Positions 7,464 through 14,133 of a DNA stretch of 24,466 nt are shown here, piece by piece. Both the position numbers and the translations under genes were made by a program. The stretch is from a virus, in IMG/VR virus record IMGVR_UViG_3300006875_000158, positions 1 through 24,466 of that record; one strand, 5' to 3'. A model generated the notes under the pieces. The model searched no databases and was not told the origin of the DNA. It was given only the letters and a program-made list of their open reading frames with translations. Each line of letters starts with the position of its first letter. Positions within the stretch are counted from its first letter, which is position 1.

Positions 7464-7674
7464 CGACATCGTGACACGACTATTAGATTTCAAGCCATTG
7501 AATGACGCTGATTTAGCGAGACTCATGCTGGATGCCGCCGACGAGATTGAACGACTGCGGGCCGAAGTCAATCTTTGGATGGGGTCGGCAGAACTCTTTG
7601 CAGAGTCCGACCCGAAGTTTGAGGCGTTCCGGTTTTATTTCCGTGCGAGAACAAAGGCGGTGCGTGGTGAGTGA
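7456..7674 (+). CDS. Small protein of unknown function, DIVTRL-type N-terminus
   Basis: The 72-residue product starts at the ATG at 7456, which has GGAG six bases upstream. An ATG at 7444 is less well placed. It overlaps the end of the resolvase gene by eight bases. It begins MNDDIVTRLLDF and continues with the helical AADEIERLRAEV. This is a recurrent pattern among short phage proteins of unknown role, with a D-I-V-x-R-L lead and an A-A-x-x-I-x-x-L-R coil. No motif suggests an enzyme. Confidence 0.65.
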   Translation: MNDDIVTRLLDFKPLNDADLARLMLDAADEIERLRAEVNLWMGSAELFAESDPKFEAFRFYFRARTKAVRGE

Positions 7675-8050
7675 CGGCCCGAACCTCTACCTGATAGCCG
7701 AACTAGATGCCAACTGCGCAGTCATGGGGGCGTACTACTGCGGAGAATGCCTCCAATGTCAGGCATCTGCTGAAATTAGACGGTTGCGCGCTGAGCGCGA
7801 CCACTGGAAATCCCAATATGCCTCAGCGATGAAAATGATTGATGAACTGGATATTGAACTTGAGCGTTTTCATGAGGACTATAACCTCATTCAATTAGTT
7901 GCTCGCTATGGAAGTCATAGTGCTCTCGTTGACGCTTGGGGCGAGGATAAGGCGAGCATCGTACATGCCGAATTAAGTGAAGCAGAAAAACGTCACCGGT
8001 CATATCAGTGGAACCAAATTATGAGACAAGCAAAGGCAGACAATGACTAG
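7667..8050 (+). CDS. Helical protein with a CxxCxxC motif, function unknown
   Basis: About 127 residues from the GTG at 7667 (or 7664). AAAGGCGG lies just upstream, and the start overlaps the end of the previous gene. The open frame reaches back to 7532, but that stretch runs inside the preceding gene and reads like its shadow, so I exclude it. Near the N-terminus is YYCGECLQCQA, three cysteines that could bind metal. The helical EIRRLRAERDHWKSQY and a longer coil follow. It has no recognised family. The last eight bases overlap the next ATG. Confidence 0.6.
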   Translation: MSDGPNLYLIAELDANCAVMGAYYCGECLQCQASAEIRRLRAERDHWKSQYASAMKMIDELDIELERFHEDYNLIQLVARYGSHSALVDAWGEDKASIVHAELSEAEKRHRSYQWNQIMRQAKADND

Positions 8051-8387
8051 AAGTCGCCCAATAAGTCAGGTCGAAGTTGAAGAGGAAATCATGCGTCTTA
8101 CTGACCTGCTGGAACAGGAAACAGAAGCGTTTGAGACACTCGCTGTTGACTCCTCAGTAAAAGAAGCAAATTATAAGTCCACTTGGGCGAAAGAATACCT
8201 TGGCGCTAAAGGCTCCATTAAAGAGCGTGAGGCATGGGCAGACTACAAACTTGAGGACCTAACGCATCAGTACAAAATCAGCGAGGCGCTCGTCAAGGCT
8301 AAGAGAGAAAAACTCCACTCCCTCAGGACATCAATCGATGCCCTACGGACGCTGGCTGCAAACGTGAGAGCGCAGGTGATGCAATGA
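8043..8387 (+). CDS. Coiled-coil protein of unknown function
   Basis: The 114-residue product starts at the ATG at 8043, inside the end of the previous gene, with AAAGG upstream. It is almost entirely charged helix: EVEEEIMRLTDLLEQETEAF, then a KYLGAKG-like middle (KEYLGAKGSIKEREAWADY), then KREKLHSLRTSIDALRTL. The 4-3 hydrophobic spacing suggests a coiled coil. Its stop overlaps the ParB-like start (ATGA), so it may be translated stoichiometrically with the ParB/PAPS-reductase cassette. No function can be assigned. Confidence 0.65.
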   Translation: MTRSRPISQVEVEEEIMRLTDLLEQETEAFETLAVDSSVKEANYKSTWAKEYLGAKGSIKEREAWADYKLEDLTHQYKISEALVKAKREKLHSLRTSIDALRTLAANVRAQVMQ

Positions 8388-9160
8388 GACATCAAGTAGA
8401 CGAGTCACTCAAAGACCTTTTAGTTGAAGTATCAACACTGGTTCCACTAGAGAACAACCCACGGCGAGGAAATGTTGAGGCAATCCTTGCGTCATACCGT
8501 GAGTTCGGTCAACTTAAGCCCATCGTCGTTCGCCCAAATGATGATGGAACAGCAACCGTTATCGCTGGAAATCATCAACTCCAAGCCGCTAAAAAACTCG
8601 GCTGGACACATATTGCTGCCGTAAAGTTTGATGCTGACGATTCCCGAGCAGTGGCATTTGCTCTAGCAGATAACAGAACAAATGAACTTGGATACACCGA
8701 AGCATCTGCCCTTAATGCTCTTCTTCAGGAAGTTAGCACCAACTACAGCGACCTGCTTGACGGGATGGGCTGGGATATGTTTGAGATGGCGTCCATCAGT
8801 GAGCAGGCGCGTCGTATTGAGATTGCTCAAGACTCCGAACCAGGCTATGTGGCTCCAGTAATCATTAATCCGATTACAGAAGAGCCACCTGCAATCGCCG
8901 TTCAGGAGACTGAAGATGGTGGGCGAATTGTTCCAGCACAGGATGTTGACAACCGCAAGGTAGCGACGACCGGAAGTACATTGATTGGGGCGTCTGGTGT
9001 AAAGAACGCTGTCGTCCAATACAGCCTTGTCTTTGACAATGTTGAACAGCAGACAAAGTGGTACTCGTTCATGCGCTGGCTTCGTTCTGACCCAGCAATT
9101 GATGGAGACACGTTTGCCGAGAAACTCATTAATTTTATTGACTCACACGCGGACTACTGA
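8384..9160 (+). CDS. ParB-fold protein, first of two in the cassette
   Basis: The product has 258 residues. The ParB/Spo0J N-terminal fold is clear: PLENNPRRGN (21-30), FGQLKPIVVR (41-50), the box IAGNHQLQAAKKLGW (60-74) and LADNRTNELG (94-103). The last motif is characteristic of ParB domains that elsewhere are joined to DNA methylases, yet no methylase domain follows. Instead there is a linker and a C-terminal domain with QYSLVFDNVEQQTKWYSFM, ending at the stop. ParB-fold domains bind and hydrolyse CTP in chromosome partition, and in other families act as nucleotide-processing or nuclease domains. Which applies here is unknown. It starts at ATGA with AGGTGA upstream and is followed two bases later by the PAPS-reductase-like gene. 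Confidence 0.85.
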   Translation: MRHQVDESLKDLLVEVSTLVPLENNPRRGNVEAILASYREFGQLKPIVVRPNDDGTATVIAGNHQLQAAKKLGWTHIAAVKFDADDSRAVAFALADNRTNELGYTEASALNALLQEVSTNYSDLLDGMGWDMFEMASISEQARRIEIAQDSEPGYVAPVIINPITEEPPAIAVQETEDGGRIVPAQDVDNRKVATTGSTLIGASGVKNAVVQYSLVFDNVEQQTKWYSFMRWLRSDPAIDGDTFAEKLINFIDSHADY

Positions 9161-9162
9161 CG

Positions 9163-10326
9163 ATGACAAGACAACGAATGTTCCTAGACATCAACTGTGT
9201 TGAAGCGGCGCGTGAACGGATACGTCATGTGTACGACACCTTTGACACCGTTTGTGTTCAGTTTTCGGGTGGAAAAGACAGCACAGCAGTGCTTTACCTC
9301 GCCAAGGAGATTCATGAAGAGCGAGGTCTTGGACCGGTAAAAGTCATTTTCCGAGACGAAGAAATGGTGTCGCCTCTGGTTCTTAAATACATTGAAGAGG
9401 TTCGACAATATGACTGGGTTGACATGGAGTGGTACTGCATGCCAATGGGTCAAGAAGTCTGGGTTCTAGGTCGGCGAGAGTTCTGTTTGCTGTGGTCCGC
9501 AAAGCGTGAGCGAGAAGGTCGTTTGTATCGCCCAATTCCAGAATGGGCAATTACCGCTGAGCACTTTGGCTTGACACGAGACCAAGTCCTTCCAGAGTCA
9601 ATTGACTACTACACAATGCAGGGAAAAACCGGACGAGTCGCATTCCTGACCGGAGTTAGGGCGAATGAGTCAATGATTCGCTATCGCGCATGCGTTCAGA
9701 AACTCCATGAGAACTACATCAATGTTCCCTTCAAAATGAAGAAGTCAATACCTTTACGGTTTGCGAAAGTCATTTATGACTGGACAACGAATGATGTTCT
9801 TAAGTTCATATCCGAGGAGCATGGGGCAAATTATTGCGAGTACTATGACCATGCCGCGGTCGCTGGCGCCAACACACGCGTTGGCATTCCGCTTCATTCT
9901 GTGGCTATCCGGCGCATTAAAGATGTGGTCAATACGGAGCCAGAGTTTTATGACCGGCTTGTGGAGTGCTTCCCTCATATTGATGCTCAGAGACGACTTT
10001 GGTCAGAGTTTGATATTGAACTGATGATTGAGATGTACTCATCACGTGGGTGGAAGGGCGTTGAATACTGCATCAACGAAAATATGTTGACTCCGGGTCT
10101 TCGCCAGAGAGCATTAGCATTTTCAGCAGAATTTCGTAAAAAGCACAAACTTGACCCATACTCCTACCCAGTAAGTTGGCTTATTCGTAATCTGTTGCTA
10201 AATGAGTTCAACATCAGTTCGGTAACACCAGTCGGACCAAAAACAAAAGCACATACAATGCGTTTAGCCGAAGCGCAAGAAATGGCTGAACTAGACGCCC
10301 TTGACTATCAGGATGATTCACGATAA
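9163..10326 (+). CDS. PAPS-reductase / DndC / IbrA-like ATP-pyrophosphatase
   Basis: The product has 387 residues. The PP-loop SGGKDST (35-41) binds ATP. FRDEE (63-67) follows the second strand. GVRANES with Arg173 (164-173) is the motif shared by DndC and IbrA-type proteins, and PLRFAKVIYDWTTNDVLKFI (197-216) matches the sulfurtransferase-like helical region. There is no C-terminal ECGxH of true PAPS reductases and no CxxC for an Fe-S cluster; its cysteines are scattered. Classical sulfite production is therefore unlikely, and activation of a substrate by adenylation is more likely. Length and the long C-terminal extension resemble the IbrA/YbdN group, which is typically paired with a ParB-like IbrB. 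Here a ParB-fold gene lies on each side. The stop overlaps the next start (TAATG). The ribosome-binding site is weak. Confidence 0.85.
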   Translation: MTRQRMFLDINCVEAARERIRHVYDTFDTVCVQFSGGKDSTAVLYLAKEIHEERGLGPVKVIFRDEEMVSPLVLKYIEEVRQYDWVDMEWYCMPMGQEVWVLGRREFCLLWSAKREREGRLYRPIPEWAITAEHFGLTRDQVLPESIDYYTMQGKTGRVAFLTGVRANESMIRYRACVQKLHENYINVPFKMKKSIPLRFAKVIYDWTTNDVLKFISEEHGANYCEYYDHAAVAGANTRVGIPLHSVAIRRIKDVVNTEPEFYDRLVECFPHIDAQRRLWSEFDIELMIEMYSSRGWKGVEYCINENMLTPGLRQRALAFSAEFRKKHKLDPYSYPVSWLIRNLLLNEFNISSVTPVGPKTKAHTMRLAEAQEMAELDALDYQDDSR

Positions 10327-10913
10327 TGAAACTATTAAGAGGAAAACATCAAATGATTGGCAATGGGGAAATGCAATGGGTGGACCCGAATTCTCTTCGG
10401 CTCGCCCCATGGCGCACGACCTATCTACTAAAGCCAGATTTAGAAATCCTTGCTCGGTCGCTTGAAGATTATGGGTGGCTCCAGCCTCTCGTAGTTCAGG
10501 CTCAGACAGGTGTCGTAATTGATGGCAACTATCGATATGAAGTTGCCTCAAATCTAAGCAAACTCTCCAAGGCAACAGGTGGACGAGTTCCTGTCATTAT
10601 GGTGGACTGTGACGACATTGAGGCAATGCTCCTCCATGCTCGGCTGAACCGAGGAAGAGGAAATGTCGTAGCGAGGAAACTTTCTCGTATTGTTCAGTCG
10701 CTCCTGCGGTCTCGCAAGTATGGTGAACCGGATATCAAGAGGGCACTAGGAATGTCAGCCGATGAAATGGACCTAATGGTTGACGGAACAATGCTCAAAG
10801 ACAAAAAAATTGGCGAGCATAAGTACTCGGCGGCTTGGGTCCCAGTGGAGGCTCCGGCAGGAACTGTGGATAAGGCGATGTCAATTGAGCGTCCGCCCAA
10901 TAGCGACGGATGA
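10326..10913 (+). CDS. IbrB-like ParB-fold protein, second of two in the cassette
   Basis: The product has 195 residues. The ParB fold is seen in LARSLEDYGWLQPLVV (42-57) and GVVIDGNYRYEVAS (62-75). These are followed by LHARLNRGRGNVVARKLSRI (103-122) and a helical C-terminus with ALGMSADEMDLMVDG. The R-L-N-R-x-R-G segment after the ParB box is the arrangement I associate with IbrB-like partners of IbrA/PAPS-reductase-like proteins. It is shorter than, and clearly divergent from, the first ParB-fold protein, so it is not a recent duplicate. The start at 10326 is coupled to the upstream gene by TAATG. An ATG at 10353 with AGAGG upstream is an alternative that removes nine residues. It ends the long tightly packed operon. 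Confidence 0.85.
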   Translation: MKLLRGKHQMIGNGEMQWVDPNSLRLAPWRTTYLLKPDLEILARSLEDYGWLQPLVVQAQTGVVIDGNYRYEVASNLSKLSKATGGRVPVIMVDCDDIEAMLLHARLNRGRGNVVARKLSRIVQSLLRSRKYGEPDIKRALGMSADEMDLMVDGTMLKDKKIGEHKYSAAWVPVEAPAGTVDKAMSIERPPNSDG

Positions 10914-10915
10914 TA

Positions 10916-10941
10916 TTTACCAGAGATAGGTCTATGGTAAA
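10916..10941. repeat. Hairpin after the ParB/PAPS cassette
   Basis: TTTACCA (10916-10922) pairs perfectly with TGGTAAA (10935-10941). Inside, after a G-A mismatch, AGA pairs with TCT around the loop TAGG. It lies three bases after the stop of the second ParB-like gene and ahead of the next ribosome-binding site. No T-run follows, so it is not a textbook terminator. It may be an attenuator, a message-stabilising hairpin or a protein-binding dyad. Confidence 0.45.
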
Positions 10942-10965
10942 GTTGGTTGGAGGATTGGAGTACGT

Positions 10966-11154
10966 ATGCCCGTTCCCACAGTCAACCCCGACATTGAACC
11001 TGGTGTTAGAGAAGGTCGCCGTCCGGCGTGGTGGCGTCGCGCTCTGGCATTTGTCCTTCGTGGCATGAACCGTCGTCTGGGAGGCGCAGGGAACCCCGAG
11101 GGAGCAGGACGAGACCTCCTTCCGGACCGATTCCGCCGAGGGCGCCTCGCTTAA
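10966..11154 (+). CDS. Small arginine-rich protein of unknown function
   Basis: The 62-residue product starts at an ATG with GGAG six bases upstream (and GGAGG further up). It is strikingly rich in Arg, Gly and Pro: EGRRPAWWRRALAFVLRG, then MNRRLGG, ending RDLLPDRFRRGRLA. GC is visibly higher than in the neighbours. It could be a nucleic-acid-binding or small virion protein; nothing in it decides this. It stands between the early cassette and the glycosyltransferase, with intergenic gaps on both sides. Confidence 0.6.
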   Translation: MPVPTVNPDIEPGVREGRRPAWWRRALAFVLRGMNRRLGGAGNPEGAGRDLLPDRFRRGRLA

Positions 11155-11205
11155 TCAAAACCTTCTGCTATTGTTGGGCGCTAAGCGCTCACTAAGGGGC
11201 TACTA

Positions 11206-12279
11206 ATGGGAAGAGTCTTGAAAATTGGTATTGCGTCGACCGATTGGTCGCGCTCTATGGTTGACAATGCTGGTCATCCGGTTCCTGGAGGCGCAAATTG
11301 GGTACGCCTTCAACAAAACCGTCGTCATATGAAGTATGTGACCGTCTCTGGTCTGCTTGTTCATAGTCCGACCAAGGGTTTTGGAATTCTGGATTGGAAC
11401 AAAAAAGCGCACTATGACTGTAAAGTCATTATTTTACAGCGACTGATGTTCAAGAATCTTGTTGAGAAACTTGACGATAGGCATAAATATGGTCAGGTCA
11501 TCATCAATGATATTGACGACTGGTACTGGGGTCTTCACGAAGACAACCACGCATACAAGTTGACACACCCTGACTTCAATAAAGACGAGAATATTGACCA
11601 CTACAAAAAAATTATTGAAGCATCTGACGGCGTAACGGTTAGTACGCCATTCCTCAAGAACAAATTTGAACAGGAATTTGACTGTCAGCGCGTTGATATT
11701 ATTGAGAACTGCGTAACAATGATTGACTTTCGAGTCCGGTATCACCGTTCACGCAGGGCAAAGGTTGGCTGGGTGGGGTCTACTTCGCACCGCTCTGGCG
11801 ACTTAGAACTTCTTGATGGGGTGCTCGGTGCTGGACCGTGGAGGCTTCATCACTCTGGGCATGTTAATGGGGCGGTTCATTTTGCCGACAAAGTTGGGGT
11901 GCGGCGAGAGGGTGTCACTCTCAGTCCAATGTTCCACCCTAAGGACTATGCCCGACTTTCATTTGAATTTGATATTGGCGTAGCGCCACTCAATGATATC
12001 CCCTTTAACCACGCTAAGTCATGGATTAAGGCTATTGAATATGCGTCTGCGGGGATTCCGGTAGTGATGTCTGACGTTGGTGAATATCGACGACTTCATG
12101 ACCAGTATGGAATCGGGAGGCTCGCATCTACCAAGGATGAGTGGATTGACCATCTTATGGAACTTAAGGATTACACAGCGCGAACACCTGAGGCGGCGCG
12201 AATCCGGAAGCAGGTCAAAGAACTGGATGTGTCAGTAATGGCTAAAAGATGGGATGAGGTTATTTCATCCTATCTATAG
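11206..12279 (+). CDS. GT-B-fold glycosyltransferase
   Basis: The product has 357 residues. A first Rossmann-like half contains VIINDIDDWYW (98-108) and ASDGVTVSTPFLKN (139-152). The linker into the second half is KVGWVGSTSHRSGD (186-199), a GT4-type glycine-rich strand-turn. The donor-binding region is FDIGVAPLND (255-264), HAKSWIKAIEYASAGIPVV (269-287) and SDVGEYRRL, where the Lys/Glu pair of helix KSWIKAIEY is typical of retaining GT-B enzymes. It transfers a sugar from a nucleotide-sugar donor. The acceptor is unknown: virion protein, phage DNA or a host surface glycan. It lies at the head of the late structural genes, which favours a virion protein. AAGGGG precedes the start. Confidence 0.85.
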   Translation: MGRVLKIGIASTDWSRSMVDNAGHPVPGGANWVRLQQNRRHMKYVTVSGLLVHSPTKGFGILDWNKKAHYDCKVIILQRLMFKNLVEKLDDRHKYGQVIINDIDDWYWGLHEDNHAYKLTHPDFNKDENIDHYKKIIEASDGVTVSTPFLKNKFEQEFDCQRVDIIENCVTMIDFRVRYHRSRRAKVGWVGSTSHRSGDLELLDGVLGAGPWRLHHSGHVNGAVHFADKVGVRREGVTLSPMFHPKDYARLSFEFDIGVAPLNDIPFNHAKSWIKAIEYASAGIPVVMSDVGEYRRLHDQYGIGRLASTKDEWIDHLMELKDYTARTPEAARIRKQVKELDVSVMAKRWDEVISSYL

Positions 12280-12302
12280 CCTTCTCTTAGGAGAACACTT
12301 CT

Positions 12303-12316
12303 GATAGTAAACTATC
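12303..12316. promoter_or_regulatory. GATAGT/ACTATC dyad before the neck genes
   Basis: GATAGT and ACTATC are separated by AA. Just upstream, a second hairpin, TTCTC (12282-12286) and GAGAA (12291-12295) around TTAG, follows the glycosyltransferase stop. The dyad lies 19 bases ahead of the ATG at 12336. It may be an operator or an RNA structure; no clear promoter is visible beside it. Confidence 0.3.
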
Positions 12317-12335
12317 GGTGAGGAAAGGCGCATTT

Positions 12336-12965
12336 ATGCTCGTCAATATCACCGAAATTGAGCGCTACATGGATGTCAAGTTATCCCCGCGCCAGAATCA
12401 TGCTGCTGGATATATCCTTGAGGGTCTCCAGAGCGAACTTGAGTCCTACCTGCGTAGACCAGTTGAAGTAGGTACTTTCACTGAGAACTATAGGGTTGAA
12501 TCGTCCAATGTTGGACTTCCCACATCATCATTCTTTTATGACACCTCTCTTGGAACGGACCAGCGAGTCCAGACGTATCTTCAGCCCCCCTACACGGTGT
12601 ATGTCCGCAACTCGCCCGTTGTCTCGGTCGCATCAGTAACTGTGACTGCGCCGACGCCCGGAAGCGTTCCCGAAGTATTGGTCGATGGCACTGATTACAT
12701 TGTGCGGAGATACGGCATAGATGTCTACAGAACTTTTGCTAATGACAATATTGAGGTCGTCTATGATGCCGGTCTTGATGGTGAACAAATTAAGCACTTT
12801 AAGTTGATGATTCTGCGAGCGGCATCAAGGGAAATGCAGAATATGCACGACGATGTCGTTGGAATTAAGGACTTGGAGACAAGGAATACCGCACCGCTCA
12901 CAACCGGATTTACACCTGAGGAACTTGCCTCGGTTCGTCGTTGGCGTAGGGTTCGGGTGGCGTGA
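12336..12965 (+). CDS. Head-tail connector (neck adaptor) protein
   Basis: The 209-residue product starts at the ATG at 12336, with AGGAAAGG about eight bases upstream. A GTG at 12318 is in frame but overlaps that ribosome-binding site. The helical N-terminus (ITEIERYMDVKLSPRQNHA) leads to YILEGLQSELESYLRRPVE, the pattern of HK97 gp6/SPP1 gp15-type adaptors that form a ring under the portal. An all-beta insertion follows (residues 45-150), then helices ending in a basic tail, RRWRRVRVA. Place in the gene order (before tail completion, terminator and sheath genes) agrees. The stop overlaps the next GTG. Confidence 0.75.
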   Translation: MLVNITEIERYMDVKLSPRQNHAAGYILEGLQSELESYLRRPVEVGTFTENYRVESSNVGLPTSSFFYDTSLGTDQRVQTYLQPPYTVYVRNSPVVSVASVTVTAPTPGSVPEVLVDGTDYIVRRYGIDVYRTFANDNIEVVYDAGLDGEQIKHFKLMILRAASREMQNMHDDVVGIKDLETRNTAPLTTGFTPEELASVRRWRRVRVA

Positions 12966-13396
12966 AAGTAAAAATAGATATTGATTGCGACGCCGATGAC
13001 GTCATTCGGCGCCTTGAGGGAATGAAGTTACGCGCAACCAACTTTAAACCGCTGTTTTGGTATGCGCGCCTAGAACTCCAGAGGGCAAATGCTGAAAACT
13101 TTGGGGCTGGAGGCTTACCCACCGGAAGTAAGTGGGAACCAAGAACTCGCCCCTATCCGTGGCCTCTCATGATTAGGACTGGCAAATTAATGGATTCTTT
13201 GTTGAGTCTATTTGGTCCGCCAAACAATATTGACAATACAAATGCGCAATTTGGAACAAGCGTTGAATATGCAAAGTTCCATCAATATGGAACCACTAAA
13301 ATGCCAAAAAGAAAGATAGTCTTTGAGCCGAGAGGATTCGCTAGAGATTTGGCTGAAAAAGCGGCTTCCTATGTGGCGAATGCGAGGGTCCCATGA
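12962..13396 (+). CDS. Tail completion / virion morphogenesis protein (HK97 gp10 or Mu gpG type)
   Basis: The 144-residue product starts with GTG at 12962, overlapping the previous stop (GTGA); the ribosome-binding site is weak, so translation is probably coupled. The N-terminal beta strand with DADDVIRRLEGM is followed by a helix. The C-terminal VEYAKFHQYGTTKMPKRKIVF has the Y-A-x-x-H-Q-x-G ... P-x-R pattern typical of gp10/gpG-like proteins of head-tail joining. WPLMIRTGKLMDSLL is the matching central element. The stop overlaps the next ATG. Confidence 0.75.
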   Translation: MKVKIDIDCDADDVIRRLEGMKLRATNFKPLFWYARLELQRANAENFGAGGLPTGSKWEPRTRPYPWPLMIRTGKLMDSLLSLFGPPNNIDNTNAQFGTSVEYAKFHQYGTTKMPKRKIVFEPRGFARDLAEKAASYVANARVP

Positions 13397-13992
13397 CAAT
13401 GCAAGGTGCTCATAAGGCAAAATACTTTGTCAATAGTTATCTAGAGAGCGACCTTCCGTCGCGCCTGATTACCTACCGTAATGAGTGGAATCTTGACGAC
13501 GAGGAACTTCCGGAACCCCTGAAGTATATGGTCCACGAGCCTATTGCGATTGACCATTGGCCGACATTGATTACCGCAGCGATTTCAATGAATGGTTTGA
13601 CTCGTTCTGATTACACTCATCTTTTTGACCCTCAGTTTCGCGTTGATTACGCCATGCGTACCTATGTCTGGGTAAAAGATGACAACGCCGAGTTGTGCAC
13701 CATCAAGAGGGACAGGCTCGTAACTGTGCTTCGGTCAGCATTTCTTGACGCGCCAAGTCTTAACCGATGTGGCGATGAGGATAACCTTGAGGTATTTATT
13801 GACGAGTCGTCAATCCGTGAGGAATACTCGGACCTAACCCTCATTAAGGGTGAAAGAGTTATGGCTGGCGCCTATATCGCATATACGTTGACCGTCAATG
13901 AAGTGTCACGAGTCAAACCTCTGTCTGATACATCTACCTATGAGGTCGAAGTGCTTCGCGTAGCAATTGACGAAGATGCCGACGATATCTAG
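13393..13992 (+). CDS. Probable tail terminator / neck protein
   Basis: The 199-residue product starts at ATGA, overlapping the stop of the preceding gene, with GAGGG upstream. It has mixed alpha-beta content and no catalytic motif. It is assigned by position only: the gene between gp10/gpG-like and sheath genes in myoviruses usually encodes the terminator that caps tube and sheath and joins them to the neck. Recognisable segments such as EPIAIDHWPTLIT and YAMRTYVWVKDD fit a small beta-rich terminator, but I cannot name the family. Confidence 0.55.
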   Translation: MTMQGAHKAKYFVNSYLESDLPSRLITYRNEWNLDDEELPEPLKYMVHEPIAIDHWPTLITAAISMNGLTRSDYTHLFDPQFRVDYAMRTYVWVKDDNAELCTIKRDRLVTVLRSAFLDAPSLNRCGDEDNLEVFIDESSIREEYSDLTLIKGERVMAGAYIAYTLTVNEVSRVKPLSDTSTYEVEVLRVAIDEDADDI

Positions 13993-14055
13993 AACTGTTC
14001 CACTAGAACTAAGTAGCATTCAGTCACAATAGTTAGCGAGTTCAGTAACGGCTTA

Positions 14056-14088
14056 CAAGATTAGGCGTATAAACACGGTATAATCTTG
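14056..14088 (+). promoter_or_regulatory. Promoter-operator ahead of the sheath gene
   Basis: TATAAT lies at 14079-14084, about 50 bases ahead of the sheath ATG. A perfect 8-base inverted repeat, CAAGATTA (14056-14063) and TAATCTTG (14081-14088), is placed so that one arm falls at the -35 position and the other on the -10 box. No consensus -35 is visible, which suits an activator-dependent or phage-controlled promoter. The gap 13993-14133 (141 bases) is the longest untranslated stretch of the plus strand here. It also holds a direct repeat CTAGAACT (13989-13996 and 14003-14010) and nothing gene-like. Confidence 0.5.
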
Positions 14089-14133
14089 AAAGTAATGAAC
14101 TGAGCGAATCGCTTCTACTCCGGAGGAAGGCAA

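Noticed and set aside
7532-7666. N-terminal extension of the CxxCxxC protein
   Set aside because: It lies wholly inside the preceding gene in another frame and has implausible composition; a GTG with a ribosome-binding site occurs at 7667.
13989-14010. CTAGAACT direct repeat as an attachment site
   Set aside because: Only 8 bases, no integrase or tRNA gene nearby; at most part of the late promoter region.
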